This document shows positions 11,983 to 25,165 of a stretch of DNA of 64,000 nucleotides, in pieces. Each line of letters starts with the position of its first letter. Positions within the stretch are counted from its first letter, which is position 1. The DNA is from Sycobia sp. Sy_11 (lineage: Eukaryota; Arthropoda; Insecta; Hymenoptera; Epichrysomallidae): contig JACCIC010000098.1 of assembly GCA_018907035.1 (NCBI GenBank), positions 216,001-280,000 on the forward strand, read 5' to 3'. The notes under the pieces were generated by a model. It did no database searches. It had not been told where the DNA came from and saw nothing but the letters and a program-made list of their open reading frames with translations. A program made the position numbers and the translations under genes.

Positions 11983-14043
11983 CGAGCTCGAGCACGCGCA
12001 TATCTCATTCGTCAATGCTTGTCAGCGAGGACACCGAGGGAGGAGAATGGAGAGTTCGGGAATTCCGGGGACGACGTTCGAGCGCGCGAACGAGAGCCGT
12101 GTAAGAAGACGAAAGAGGGACGGAGAGCGCTTGCGTCGCGTCGTCGTCTCAATACGCTTTTATAATCTATCGATCATATTTTTTTGCCCCCCCCCCACCC
12201 CGCGCCTCGCCGACTCTTCTCCTCTATACGCACGAGTGGAAACGCTGCCATTTAATTCTCGGCCCGAGGAAGATACAGAGGAGGCTTTTGGGTTGTGAAA
12301 ACAAAGTGGGATTATACTTTTTTTCTTCCTTTCATGTTTTTTTTTTTTTTTTTTTTTTTTCATTTTACTCGATTTATTAATGGGAGCCGAGATTTTTATA
12401 ATGTATCTCCGCCAGCGGACTCGGGCGAAGTTTCGGATGAGGAATCGTGGGCCGATGATTGGTGACATTTAATATTTGTAAATTAAATTAAACGTTGAAT
12501 CATGGTGGTATCGCGTATTGTGTAGATACGTTAAATGTTATTCGACGTCGAACGGTGAACTTGAAATTCAAACGATCGACTGTCATTATTTCTCAATGAT
12601 TTGTAAATTAGATGCCAGTGAGATGAAAGTCTTCCCTGTCGATTGGCTTTCATTTTTCACGAAGAATTAATTGCCTTTCCTGTTCGTCAATTCGGCTATA
12701 CAATAAATACAATCGCAAACATTTTTTTACTGTCTTATCTACTCGAGTATTGCACGTCACAAGTAATTAAGAAGTTAAATTTGGTTTAGAATTCGCATAA
12801 ATCGTATGCTCAATTCAATCGATAATTAGGTGATGAAAATTAGGCCCAAGGGTGACAAACATCCAATTTGATTGTTGTAAGTATGATGGGCTATCTTCAA
12901 TTTTCATTGAACAAGTTTATAACTCGAGGAGCAATATTCTTTAAAATAATAGGAAACAATGAAAATGTTAAGTACAGAATAATAAGATCAGTTGAAATTT
13001 CAATAGAATTAATATAGGTCGATAGAATTTTCATTCGTCAAAATCAAACGGACTACTCGTGAGTCAGAAACGTATTTAAGAAAGCTCGATTATGGCAAAT
13101 TTTCACCGGAAATTAATTTTAACGATCAGTATCAAACTAATGTATTCGACAGCTGATGCGTATAAGACGAGACCCATCTCGATTTCTTCTATCAGCGATC
13201 ATTGAGGAACGTTCGATTTTCGCGCAAGACAGAAATTCACATTGAATTAATCCACGTTTACGGATAAATCCGGAATCTCGCGATTTATCTAAATCAACTG
13301 TAGGACTCAAAAGGGAGACAATTCAAACCTCGATCCGTACGGCTATTGTGAAACACCGAGCGCGCGCGCGCAAAGCCGCAGGAGTGCTCGGCGACTGGAC
13401 GCTCACGGCACTTCCACGTAAATCCCCTTCCGTGTCGTTTCGCGCGGCCTGCGCACGACGCAGTATATTATACATATAGGTCTAACAGCGTCGCCAAAGA
13501 GGGCGCGCAGGATGTTTGCGCAAACGATCCGGCATCGACGAGCCGCGAGGGTGGGGGACGTTGGCGCGGCTCGATTCTTTTGAAGCCGGCAAGAAAGAGC
13601 CGCGTGGACGCGCGGTCGCGTGCAGAAAAAAAAAAACGAGCGCCAATCTTTCCCTCCCCCCCGCTCAAGAAATAGAGGAGACGCGCTGCATCGGCTTATT
13701 ATGTCTCCGTTCGACGCCAGCTCCCTCTACCGCGGCGGGAGGGGGGTGGGGGGGGCGCTCGCGTACGAACGAGAGACTTACTGCCGCGGCGGAACGGAAG
13801 AGTCGTTTGACATTGTAGCTGTATAATACAGAAGAGAGGACGGACAAGGAGGTGGGAAGGGGGGGGGCTGAGCCGCAGCCAGTTCCCTCTTTCTTTCTCT
13901 CTGCGCTGCACTCTTTTACCAACAATACTACACACATACCCGCATAATATATAAATACATCGCGCGCCGGCTCTGGAGAGGATGCGATTGGGAAAATAGG
14001 CGGGGAAGCCGATGGGGCACCTGCTGAATGGTGAGAAATTACA

Positions 14044-14046
<3 letters not shown>
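11983..14046. other. CpG-rich to AT-rich to CpG-rich, no supported gene
   Basis: Poly-T lies at 12337-12360. 12470-13330 is AT-richer with no exon-like segment recognised. 13330-13900 is CpG-rich with G/C homopolymers and overlapping open frames in several phases. Confidence 0.5.

Positions 14047-14103
<57 letters not shown>
14047..14103. repeat. (TA)n microsatellite
   Basis: About 28 TA units, followed by an interrupted ACATATACATG tail. Confidence 0.97.
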
Positions 14104-14109
<6 letters not shown>

Positions 14110-15709
14110 CATGTATGTATGTGTAGGTCCTTTTCCACCCCCGCGGGGCTTTTCTAGAAGTTCGCCGGATGATTGCCCGGCGTGATTTATAGTCGTGTAT
14201 AATTTCCCATAACGAGCCAGTCGTCCCGTTCATATCGCTGAACTGGTAAACGAGGTTTGATTTTTATAAGAATCGAGAGTTCACGTATTAGAGATCAAGG
14301 AGAAATCTCGCGCAGCCGCCGGAGGCGCGCGCTACGACGATTTTCTACGTCCGGTAATGATTAATTGGTCGGATTTTAAGAAAAGTCACGAAAATATACG
14401 ACGGCTGTTTGCGTGAGAGATTCGATTCAGATTTGATCCAAAGAGGTGTAAACTTTGATTCGAAATAAATATTATTATTCGATTATGTCGATGAAACTAT
14501 ATAGGTTTATTAGAATCTTGTTTGATCTTTTAAACGCCAGCGATACAAAGGCGGTTTTTACGAAAAGATTCATCTGGACTGTGTGGCAGATGTATATATA
14601 AATTGATTTCAAGGATACACATTATAAAAAAGTGCCATTTTTTGGCAATCGGGCAGCCTTAAGTCCTAAGACTAAATCGAAATTACCTCCCTCAGACCGA
14701 ATCATATTCGTCATTCAATTAAATTGTGTATATATATATATATGCGAGTATTTTCTTAAATCAAAAATTCAAAGCGTCTCCATGCTTCTTTTCCTTACTT
14801 ACAGGTATAAGCTTAAGGAAATTACTACCATTGGCTAATAAAATTTGGGAGCTTACAATATTTGAGTTTATTTAAATTTTACATCGCAATAAATTACCAA
14901 AAATTTTTCCCAGCTTCCAACTAGATCGAGTCTTCCTATACGCCATTTTGCCTCCCCAATTAGCAGGATCGAATAATCAATAATGAATTGAACGCGCTCT
15001 CTTCGCCTTACTTCCTCAATTATTAGGCAGATCCTCGCCGTGCGTGGCTCTCCATGAAACTATTGCTTTCACCCCCCCCCCATCCCTGCCATTATTCTCT
15101 TTAAACGTTCAAATAAAGGCGCACGAAACAAAATGTATCGACGAGGAAAGCAAGGGAACGGGAGGAAAAAGAATGAAGTAAAAAAAAAAGAGTAAACAAG
15201 CCGAAAAGGAGAATGAAAGAGGCGAACAATAAAATACAAAACCAGGAATATACAGATTAGCTGGCTAAAGGTGGGAGAGAAGGAGAGACGGAGAGAGAGA
15301 GAGAGAGAGTGAGTGAGAGCGAGAGAGCATCGAAGAGAGGGGGGGGGTGAAAGGACCGCGGGGCCACATAGAGGACACGGGGCCAAACAGAAGCGGCGGC
15401 CGCTGCGCTGTAAGAGAAGAAAAGACAGGAAGAAAACTGCGCCCGCGCGCGTGAAAAGGAGCGGTCGAGAAAATCGTAGGTGAGCGGGGGGGGGGGGGGC
15501 CGGGAATAAAAGGCGAAGAATGGGAAGGGGACAATGCGCTTGCGCGCGCGCGTGAGGAGAAGTTAGAGGTGAAAGAAAGAAAGAAAGCAACAGAGGTGGG
15601 AGGAAGGGGGAGGGGGAGAATGAGAGACAGGAAGGCGAGCGCTCGCGTTTATTATTCGTGTGAAATGCGTATATATACATGGAGCATATAATATTATATA
15701 TGTGTGTGA

Positions 15710-15743
<34 letters not shown>

Positions 15744-15875
15744 TGATGCATGGTTTCCTAAAAAAAGATGCAACAAGAGGAGTGGTCCACGGACAAGAAG
15801 AGGTGTCGGTTGCCTCCGGCTGATCGGCGAGAGTTCTCTTTTCCAAGGTCGGCACTTGACCTATTGCGTGGGACC

Positions 15876-15878
<3 letters not shown>
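14104..15878. other. Mixed block, no supported gene
   Basis: 14230-15060 is AT-leaning without exon signals. 15060-15700 is a purine-rich strand with (GA)n, G runs and CG runs. Its 235-codon minus frame is Ser/Leu/Pro low-complexity read-through. A (TA)n tract lies at 15711-15741. Confidence 0.5.

Positions 15879-15929
<51 letters not shown>
15879..15929. repeat. (GA)n microsatellite
   Basis: About 25 GA units. Confidence 0.97.
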
Positions 15930-15930
<1 letters not shown>

Positions 15931-16057
15931 GAACTGGTCGATCTAAATATCACGCGATTCGCCATTGTACTATAGACAAGCTTACTTCTCGCATACACCC
16001 TCTTCCATGTGGTTCGACTATCCAATTCTTCTTATAGGTGTTTGATATTTATATACT

Positions 16058-16060
<3 letters not shown>

Positions 16061-16103
<43 letters not shown>
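16061..16103. repeat. (GA)n microsatellite
   Basis: About 21 GA units, only 130 bp from the previous (GA)n tract and on the same purine strand. Confidence 0.97.
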
Positions 16104-16106
<3 letters not shown>

Positions 16107-18500
16107 TCATGTTCAGATTCAAATTCAGTTTCGATATTTATTAATCAAGGACTCACGGTTCGTAATGGTACAGAATATTACAGAATGAATTCGCAAAATA
16201 CGTAGAATAAAAGTTAATTCTTATCGTAAATATAATGTACACTGAATTAAACAAAGTAACTTAAGTTAAGTAAAATATAAGAATAATTGTGAAAAAAAAG
16301 ATAAAATTAAAAAACTAAATTGAATAGATCTAAATATGTATATAATGATAAAAGAATAATTAGTATTGTATTAGTATGGAATATAGTTAGTATTGAGTCA
16401 TTAACAAAACAGCTTAAAAATGCCAATCTAAGGTTAGAAATTAGTTTCTTTTTATCATACAAATCAGTCTTTTATTTTTAAATTAGTTAATTAATAATCG
16501 GTAAAGAGCGACACAGAAAGTGAGTGGGGTCTTCTCCAGGCATCCATACATCATTATATTTTTCACTTTTTCCACGTCACAATGCACGAATGAAATCTCT
16601 TAAAAACCCCAATTTCTCTTTTGAATTCCCTCTGTGTAAAGATGCACGGATTGGTCGGAAAAAAAAGTAGCGACATCATGAATGAAACGCTTATATTCCA
16701 ACTTCTCGAAGGGAGCCACTGAGTATAATAAATATAAAATCAAATTCAATATACAGTATGATGAATAATTCGAAGATGGATTATGGCGGAGATTCAAATT
16801 CAGATCTATTATACGCATATTCAATAACTAAAAGAAGAAAATGTACTGCAGTAAGAAAAAAAATCAGAAAAAACAGCTCCGAGCCAATAAAGGCGGATTG
16901 TTTACGAATTGTATTCGAAGTGTGAGAAAAAATAACCGAACGATTTAAATGCTACATGAGAATTTTCTTTGACCATTTCGCGTTTTTAGAAATATATCCG
17001 CCTAATTGCAAAAATAGTACACTTCTTATTACCGAGTATGGAAAGGCTTTATTTACGAAACGGGAGGTTCGTAAAAAAGCCTCTTCGTTACTAGGTAAGG
17101 ACTATATTTTTCCTCGTGAGAACCGGAATCGAGCGGTGAGGGTGCGACTTGTAGGTTAGAATGAGGAAAAATTCTTTTCAAAATTACAAGCGACGCGATA
17201 AATGATGTAATTAATATTAATAGATAATACTCGACAAAAAATTTACACTATTAAGAATTATCTTCTGCATGATAAATGTAAATTTATGTTTTAGTGTTTT
17301 ATACTAAAAGCGATAATGATAATTTTAGAATTATACACAGTCTATGTGTATACCGTTATGGAGGTGTTATTGAATGTTATTCAAAAGAATTGAAGGGGAA
17401 AAAGGAGGTGCGAAGTTAAAAAATTATAAAATATAAAATATTGATTATTGGATCGCGGTCACAATCAAAGGAATCGGTTGATATCCTCAGAATGCGAAAA
17501 CTGTTTGGATTGAAATTATATTTTGCTATCTGATATATTTTGTTTTTTTTTTTCTAGATTGTAAAGACAGTTGAGAAGATTTTTTGACATTTTGTCAAAA
17601 AATCTGTATTGTACTATTTATGTACTTCAATAGGAAACGTCATAGACAAAAGGGATGATTTTCTTTAAAAATAAATTTAATAATAAATATGAAATGGATA
17701 GATTCTGGGAAAAAGGGCGTTTTTCGAGAAATTAAAAATAATCCAGTTAATCGTATCCGATAACGAACTTTTCGAAAAAGAAAGTCACCTTTGGGCGTAA
17801 GCTATTTTTTGAAAGTAATATTACATTTTCATAACCGATCGTCGCGCCTAAAAAGGAATTGTGTACGTTGTGTCCAGACATATTGTAATTCCAAAGAATC
17901 TTGAATCTCTGTTATAGAATGGCATTATATCTGTAATTCGGGTCATCAAAGTCAAAGTTTTTTTTTTCAAATATCTTTTACTTAATGAAATTGCCAAATG
18001 AGCTATTTTCCAAGCCTTATGCATCTGTAATAATCAATTGTTCGTTTGTGTTTTTTTGTAAATACATCGACATAAAATATTATTCAATTTAATAAATCCT
18101 TTACGCATTTACAATTACGCAGGCCATACATTTTACTTTGTATATACGAACTTCTCTCGCCCCGCTCGTAGTAATATTAATCGCAGCCGGCTTTGGAGAG
18201 CGTTTCGCACGTCATTTCCACATACACATGCGTATGTGCCTTGCCTGAGTTCATTAGCATTTATATATAGTTGCCCACGACTAACCCGACTCGTCGAGCC
18301 GGGTTTTTTTTTTTTTTTAAACGAATCATCGCTCAAAACTTTTGCCCAGTCAATCGAACCGATCGACCGTCATTTTACTCTGAAGATGAAAATTACAAGG
18401 TTATAAATATTAGCTGCCAGCGCGGATCGACGTAGACGGCAATAAAAAAAAAATAAAAGAAAAATAAAAGAGAGAGAACAGCGATCTGTGCTCGCACGCT
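16104..18500. other. AT-rich block, no supported gene
   Basis: Plain AT-rich sequence. Short open frames (16600-16824 minus, 16956-17159 plus) have no homology that I can see or splice context. I see nothing else. Confidence 0.5.
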
Positions 18501-18513
18501 CTCGTTCTCGTTC

Positions 18514-18547
<34 letters not shown>
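18501..18547. repeat. (CTCGTT)n followed by (CT)n
   Basis: Three CTCGTT-type hexamers lead into about 14 CT units. Confidence 0.92.
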
Positions 18548-18549
<2 letters not shown>

Positions 18550-18770
18550 TTCTCATCGTGCACACTTTCGAATCCGGCCTCGCCCCGCGCGCGTGCTCGG
18601 CATTATTCGCGTTTAAAAATCAATATTACAAATTTATTAGCGCGCCCGCCGATAAATGGAGAAATCAGCATGCGCGCAGCTGCTCCCGCTGCCGCCGCCG
18701 ATATTATTATAATGTAGCGACGGTCGGCGCTGCCGCCGCCGCCACCGCCGCGCATGTTCGTTCGACAGTC

Positions 18771-18773
<3 letters not shown>

Positions 18774-18807
<34 letters not shown>

Positions 18808-18930
18808 TTCGGTTTTAAAATGACAGAAGGGCAGAGGGAGGGGGCAACGCCGTAAAACACCGTAGCCGTGCGTTCGCGATTTGAATATCAATTATTGTCC
18901 CGGGCGCAGAGGAGGTTGGCGAGGAGGGAG

Positions 18931-18964
<34 letters not shown>
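18774..18964. repeat. (TA)n and (GA)n microsatellites
   Basis: (TA)n at 18774-18803 and (GA)n at about 18934-18964 flank a CpG-rich segment that includes GCC/GCCGCC trinucleotide runs just upstream (18685-18750). Confidence 0.93.
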
Positions 18965-18974
<10 letters not shown>

Positions 18975-21104
18975 GGTTTCGCACGCCCAGAATTAGGGAG
19001 CAGAGGGGTTGGAGCGGAGCGATCGAACCTCGAACCGATACCTACAACAAAAACCAATCAATTAGAGCGGCGAGCCCGCGATTTTCCCGCCCATCGGCTC
19101 ACGCCCCGATTTATGCGCGCGCTCCTCTCTCTCTCTCTCTCTTCGATTGTATATCAATTTTATATATATATAGGGTTCGCGCGCGGGGAATATCGATAAA
19201 TCGCACACCATTATGTGTGTGTGTATGTGTAGATATCGGACGTCGTCGCGGCTAAATTATACATATGGAGAGACAAGCCTAAGAGACGGAGATGGTGAGC
19301 ACGCGAGACTTTTGCGGTTCGTCGGGCTCGTAGGTTGTTTTATGGATTGTGCTCGATGCTAAGTGCATTACAAATAATTCGTTATATATATTTCATTACA
19401 CTAGGTGAATGGAAAAATTCACAAAACATTTAACTTTTTTGATTCCGAGCCATTTATCATAATATTAATAAATTGTACACAATCATATATATGTATATGA
19501 AGTATTCTATAGGGTTTTTGTCCTTTTTTAGATCTTGGAATAGGGTGGTAGGGTCGTATGTACCCAATTCAACATTGAGACAAATCTTTTTTTATGTAGT
19601 TCAATAGGATATAACATTTTATTTTTCGATTCATAAAATGTTGATTTTATTCATCTTTTCAACAGAATGTACTATTAAGTAACACGAAAAGGGAAATAAA
19701 ATTTCAGTTTTATAGGATTCAGATTCAACATATTAAACCTCCTTGTAATACATATAAATGTATTAAAGAAACCTACAACTAAAATCGTCCCATGAATAGT
19801 CGATTCTAAAAATATTAAATCATTAAGAAAAAAGGATCTCTTAACATAAATGAATATAAATTTGTCTAAAAATAAATAAATAATAGACATTCTAAAAAAT
19901 GATTCATATATATTTTAGCAACTTTTCCAATTTATTATTTTTGAATTATGTTTTATATTCCGATTGTTTTTTTCGATATATATAACGTTAAAAAAACAAC
20001 ATTTAATAACTTTATAGATTTCATCCTCATACTGCACAAAAACAAGAGAAACCTAAAAGACTGAAAATTATTGTAATTTTCGATTCTATTGATCAAGAAA
20101 TTTTTCATTAGGAAAAAATAACGATGGATATCCTTCTTTGGTTTTTGAACATTTTTTAAATGTTACCGACGACAATGCGCGTTCGGATAGTTTCTAAAAG
20201 TAAAGAATTTGAAATGAGCGTGCATAATGAGACCTATTCGAAAATTAATTTTTCGATGGAATTAATAAAAAAAAATAATTTATCACTTTTAGATTTTTCT
20301 GCTTAACAGAACTGAGCTTAGTGGTAAACCCACCCTCAAAGACTATCCTCCAATATAAATCCAGTATTAAAAATTGTGTAAAAGTAACGCGATGCTTTAG
20401 ATCGTCAGAAATATAAATCAACTGTTCATAATACATTTGGATATGAAAAAATCGCTTCTATAATGGAGGATGGTGCATATAACAATGCGTACTGGATTTG
20501 ACACTTAAGTTATTTTTGATACAATTCAGGACTTTATTAAATAACAATAGGTCAATAGGTAAATTCGTGAATTCCCTCCCATCTCTCTCGAGGCCGAGAA
20601 CAAATCGTGTCAATGTTTGGGGGCGGGGGGGGGCGACGTATACCTCAGTTAGGATATTCTGCAGCGGTCATGGAACAAGCGACAGATAAAAAAAAAGGTC
20701 GGAGACCTTGTGTCGTAAGACGGGCGCGGCAGAATTTCCCACTCGCTCGTCGACTGTTTGGTCTCTTGTCAATAATTCATACTAAACCACACTCTGCTGG
20801 TCTCGCACGGTACAGAGCGTGAACTTACTTCTCGATTTCTAAACGAATCTTTTAACAGACTTCTAAGCATATTGCTGTTTCGATGCAAAACGGAATTCCA
20901 TGATGACGCTGAAGGAGGCATTCCGAGGTCAACAAGCGATGTTAAACGATTCTTGGAGTCAGTAAGCGCGGCACCCAATTGCCTAATTTCTGGACGAATC
21001 GTCTTACTACCAATGATGCAAAATGCATTTCTTCTTCCTCTTCTTCTACTTTTTCTACTTCTTATATTGAATACTGATCTTCATCGACGCATACCTGTAA
21101 ATTT
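18965..21104. other. CpG-rich, AT-rich, then mixed DNA; no supported gene
   Basis: 19350-20560 is AT-rich with no exon-like segment I trust. 20570-20870 is GC-richer with a G run at about 20618-20632. No domain-like product is visible. Confidence 0.45.
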
Positions 21105-21290
21105 TTAACCTGAAACTTTTTTGCCCGGTACGGACGTTACTTTATCTTCGATATCAAAATCATCTTCTTGGAAACTTTTGAGATATTCTAGCGTCTGGGC
21201 AAGATTCAAGGTATGCTGCTGAAAGCAAACGATGAGCTTGAGAGCTATTTTTTTAGAATAAATCAAATCCTCCCACACATACCGCTTAAT
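21105..21290 (-). other. Exon-like open segment, unidentified
   Basis: A 61-codon open stretch on the minus strand with no ATG at its start. It includes FQQHTLNLAQTLEYLKSFQE followed by an acidic segment (DDFDIEDK). An acceptor-like TTTGCTTTCAG falls inside it, just before QHTLN. The amino-acid make-up is more protein-like than neighbouring frames, but no partner exon or family was found. It could be a chance frame or a gene relic. Confidence 0.2.
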
Positions 21291-22204
21291 TCACGGGTAA
21301 TTCGAAATGAAAATAGCGAATGAAAATTTCGTATACATAAACTGCTGCTCACTTTGACAAGTCGTATTTCATAAATTATTGACGCTCTTTCACATGTAAT
21401 GGCCGTGATTTTCAAAAAAAAAATGTCCTGAACGATACGATATGAAGTTAGCAACGAGCGCTGAACTTTTCAAGCAGCGGGCCCGATGCGTGAAACTATC
21501 GTTCCCTGCGCAGCCAATAAAATCGAACCGCGCTTCCGCGCGTATTCATCATTATCGTGCGAGGGGCAATCGACGGATCTGAAGCCGTTACGAACGGGCC
21601 CATAAATAAAGGAGCGAAGAAAGAATAGAAAGAAGACGGGGAGAAAATAACGTGAGGGCATGTAACGTGAAATTTTCTATAATATCCACCTATAACTATT
21701 TAACCCTCTCTCTTTCGCTCGATCGGTAGCGCGGTCTATATCAAGGCAACATCTGGATATATTAATATATTTATTATACTTTCTATATGGATGTAGTAGC
21801 CGGGGATCGGTCGGCGGCTTTACCGTGCGACAGGTATATATATATATACAACGCGCCCCAGCCGCGTTTCAACCCTGTCGTGTGCGATTCGCATATACAT
21901 ATACATATTCATGCGCGTGCACAGAGCCGACTCCTGTACATACGAGGCCTAGGACGACCGGGTGGGATGGGGGGGGGGGGAAGCCTCATGCGCGAACATC
22001 CCGGCAATTTGGCTCGGTTGCCCCCGAAATTACCCTCGCACACGTCCCGGATTAAAGGGCGAGCGTGTCGCGTGGAAGTAGCCGCGGCGTCGCGCGCTCG
22101 CGCCGATCGAATGAATTTGCGTGTCGGATTTGCTTACCGGACGATTTAGTCGCGGGGCGTTGTCACGCCCGACTGCCGCGTGATTTTTGCAAATTGGGCC
22201 CCGC

Positions 22205-22207
<3 letters not shown>
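21291..22207. other. Mixed to CpG-rich block, no supported gene
   Basis: 21780-22200 is CpG-rich with a G run (about 21969-21980) and several overlapping open frames in different phases. These indicate composition rather than coding. Confidence 0.5.

Positions 22208-22259
<52 letters not shown>
22208..22259. repeat. (TA)n microsatellite
   Basis: About 26 TA units. Confidence 0.97.
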
Positions 22260-22260
<1 letters not shown>

Positions 22261-22578
22261 CGCTCTATGTATGTACCAAGAGGGAGCGGGAACGGATGCG
22301 ATACCTGCGCGTATATATATATATATGGAGCGTTACAAATCGGGAAACGCGGTTGGTATTGGACGCGCATGCGCACTCTGTATTTTATTTTATGCTTAAT
22401 TATACGGCACGATCGATGCTACGGTCTACTGTGGTCTTGTCAAATTGAAAACTTTAATCGGACAGGAGGTTCGCGGTTGCGACGCGTTTCAATAGATAAG
22501 TTGATCCAAATAGAGAATGTATTTATGCGATACATATATATATATATATATATAATTGTTGCTTACGCAATGTGAATT

Positions 22579-22992
22579 TTAAAATTTGAATATGAAAGCT
22601 GGGAGAGACGAATTTCCAGGCCCTGCCTTTCGATGACAATGATAATATTTTGAAACGTCATATATCCTTGAGTCGCGCGACATTTGAAGCTGAATTTTAA
22701 CTCGATATAAGCACCGCGCCCAAGACTCCCAATTTCCTCCAAATCTACTTGGCTTCGCCATTTTTTTCATATAAATAACCCGAATCTCCAATACTCTAAT
22801 GAATTGCAATATCATCGATATAAAGACGATGCGAAGTAAAATGTTGAAGAGCGCGAAAAACATCGTCAGCATGAAAAAGTAACTACAAGAGTGGGCCAAT
22901 TGGACTATCCTGGCAAGTGGAACTATCCAGGAAGATCTGTAGCAATTTATTTCTCCAAGAAGGCTTCGTCCGTAAACACCGTAATCGGCGAC
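22579..22992 (-). other. 137-codon open frame with a hydrophobic segment, unidentified
   Basis: The minus-strand frame is open from a stop near 22995 to a TAA at 22579. It contains a hydrophobic run (FFMLTMFFALFNILLRIVF) followed by a polar tail with SRFGGNWESWARCLYR. Length, moderate GC and a possible membrane segment make it more interesting than most frames here. I could not tie it to chemoreceptors or any other family, and no splice partner is evident. Confidence 0.22.
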
Positions 22993-23149
22993 CTATCTGT
23001 TAAGTACGAAAACATATCCCATTCCCTAGCCGAAGTCATCAGATAACATTGACCGCATGTCGAATGCACGAGCGTATAAGGTCGATTGGAGTACCATCTC
23101 ACAATGGGTCGAATCAAAGCCAATGTAATGGATAGTTCATGTAGAACAA

Positions 23150-23151
<2 letters not shown>

Positions 23152-23191
<40 letters not shown>
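23152..23191. repeat. (TA)n microsatellite
   Basis: About 20 TA units at the start of an AT-rich block. Confidence 0.97.
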
Positions 23192-23193
<2 letters not shown>

Positions 23194-23972
23194 AGCTTTG
23201 CAAAATAGCAATTTGAGTATTATTGTATAGCAGTTGGAAGCATATACAATCACTTCGTGCATTTAACCTTTTTTCAGCAGTAGTGAAAACAATAAATGAT
23301 ATAATGAACAAAGAATTGGTAAAAGATTTGTAATTAAAATAATTGTAAATGTGTAATTATCAAGATACAATATAGTTGGTTACTCTATATATTTACTGTA
23401 CTTCTGTGTGATTAATGTGTCTACTGTGATTGTTGATATATGCCGTGTGGTTATATCGATTATCTATTGACCTACTGTCGAGCGAAGTTCATTTGATTGC
23501 ATGAATTGGCGTTAAAGTTTTTATACTGGTGCATGTATTGAAATTGAGAAAGATATATTGCATATAAAAATATTCTTATATATATGCAGTCCTCGTTTAT
23601 TTTATTCAAGTCATATATATCCAGTTTCATAAATTGTAAATTAATTGATCATGTTTTATTACTACTTTCATTATCTAAATGCAGGCTCGAAATATTATTT
23701 TCATTCAATTATTGAATTATATTATATTTTAAATTGAGCTATATATTGTAGCTTATTCGGGATTTTATTCGATTTTTTATACAAGTTGCCAATTTTCGGC
23801 AGTGCATTAATTAAGAATTAAAAAAATGAAATTCTTAAAAATTTTTACTTCGAATTTTACGTAAATTTCAATCCTTAAATTAATTTTTACTTACAATTAT
23901 TTAAGTGAATTTTTAATTAATTTATACATAACGGCGTATTCCATTATTTTACTCTTCAAGCATTCTTTTTAG
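23192..23972. other. AT-rich stretch upstream of a candidate terminal exon
   Basis: I looked for upstream exons of the candidate at 23973 and found none that is convincing. Confidence 0.4.
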
Positions 23973-24235
23973 TAAAACTACGATCTCAGATCAATGAATT
24001 CATCGACGCGAATGGGCTTCATTCGTTTATACAGTACTTTTACAGCGTCGTTCGGTACGAAACATCATTCCCAATTGATCTAATAGGCATGTTCTTGGTC
24101 ATGATAACGTTAATTTTTCTTTTATTATGTTCTTTTGGATGTTTATCAAAAATTCTTCTTCATACATATAATCTACAACTTTTTAGAGAAATTAATCAAC
24201 GTGATCACGCAGGATACTTAATAATACGAAATTAG
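23973..24235 (+). CDS. Candidate C-terminal exon of a membrane protein
   Basis: The exon would start after the acceptor CATTCTTTTTAG, with two bases completing a split codon, then 86 codons to a TAG stop. An AATAAA lies 53 bp later (24288-24293). It begins KLRSQINEFIDANGLHSFIQ. A transmembrane segment follows (IDLIGMFLVMITLIFLLLC, about residues 36-57) and then a basic/polar tail ending HAGYLIIRN. The layout of a short lumenal part, the motif D-L-I-G opening one membrane span, and a short tail resembles the C-terminal end of insect UDP-glycosyltransferases. Spacing differs and no donor-binding exon was found upstream, so that is speculation. A chance frame of this length is quite possible in AT-rich DNA. 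Confidence 0.33.
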
Positions 24236-24805
24236 TGATATAAAGATTTTTTTGTACTGAGTGCCCTCCGTGAGTTTTATATTTGATAATAAAGTGACTG
24301 ACCAATCCAGATTTCTATATATCGATGAAGTATGCAATAATCGTTTAATGTATGATTAAAATTTTTTTTGTCCGCCAGTAATGACAAAATTAAAATAGAA
24401 AACACTAGATTTTTTTTTACATAAAATGACTTCGAATTCCTATAATATTTTTCAAATTCTTAACTGATAATTTGAGTCATACAGACTCAAATCTCAAAGA
24501 GAAAATAATTACACTTTGACAAGATAATGCGGCATCTCAAAATAACTCTGTTTAATTTTTGTGAATGTTCAAATATCTTCCCAAAATCATTGGCTAGATG
24601 CTCGAATGAATCGTATTGATAAACTCTGAATTCTTATCAATACCGCAATTTAGAAGAACGCATTTCGGTATCTCACGCGTATAATTACAACGATGTCTAT
24701 TATCCAATGCACGAAAGGAGAGTCGGAGAAAATTTTCAATTGAAATGGACGAATGATATATCGGCATTAGAGAAGCTCGCTCAATTACGAGCGCGCTATT
24801 TACTG

Positions 24806-24809
<4 letters not shown>

Positions 24810-24869
<60 letters not shown>
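24810..24869. repeat. (TA)n microsatellite
   Basis: About 30 TA units at the border of an AT-rich and a CpG-rich block. Confidence 0.97.
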
Positions 24870-24872
<3 letters not shown>

Positions 24873-25118
24873 CACTTATACGTCGAAAGTTCGAAGCTCG
24901 CCATTGCTCTCCCCGTATCCTGGGATGAGCTTAAGCCTCTCCCGTTCCCTTGTACAGCACTTATCTCGCCCGGCTCGCAGCAAAATATCATCCCCTTTTC
25001 TCGTCGAGGCTGCGCGCTGCGGAAGTCGAGCCCCCCCCCCCCCTCGTCCGCAGCCAGGCGTAATGACCTGGAAATTATTTCTCCCAGTTGTACCTGTATG
25101 ATACCTATACGTATTTAT

Positions 25119-25121
<3 letters not shown>

Positions 25122-25162
<41 letters not shown>
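25122..25162. repeat. (TA)n microsatellite
   Basis: About 20 TA units within a CpG-rich block. Confidence 0.97.

Positions 25163-25165
<3 letters not shown>

Noticed and set aside
11771..12298. 175-codon plus-strand open frame
   Set aside because: Contains Thr-His and Tyr-Ile runs from the compound (CA)n(TA)n repeat.
15069..15776. 235-codon minus-strand open frame
   Set aside because: Ser/Leu/Pro-rich read-through of (GA)n, G runs and (TA)n. The frame has no family-like content.
18570..18590. TTCGAATCC, a tRNA T-loop-like word
   Set aside because: No acceptor, D or anticodon stems can be built around it. No other tRNA-like structure was found in the window.
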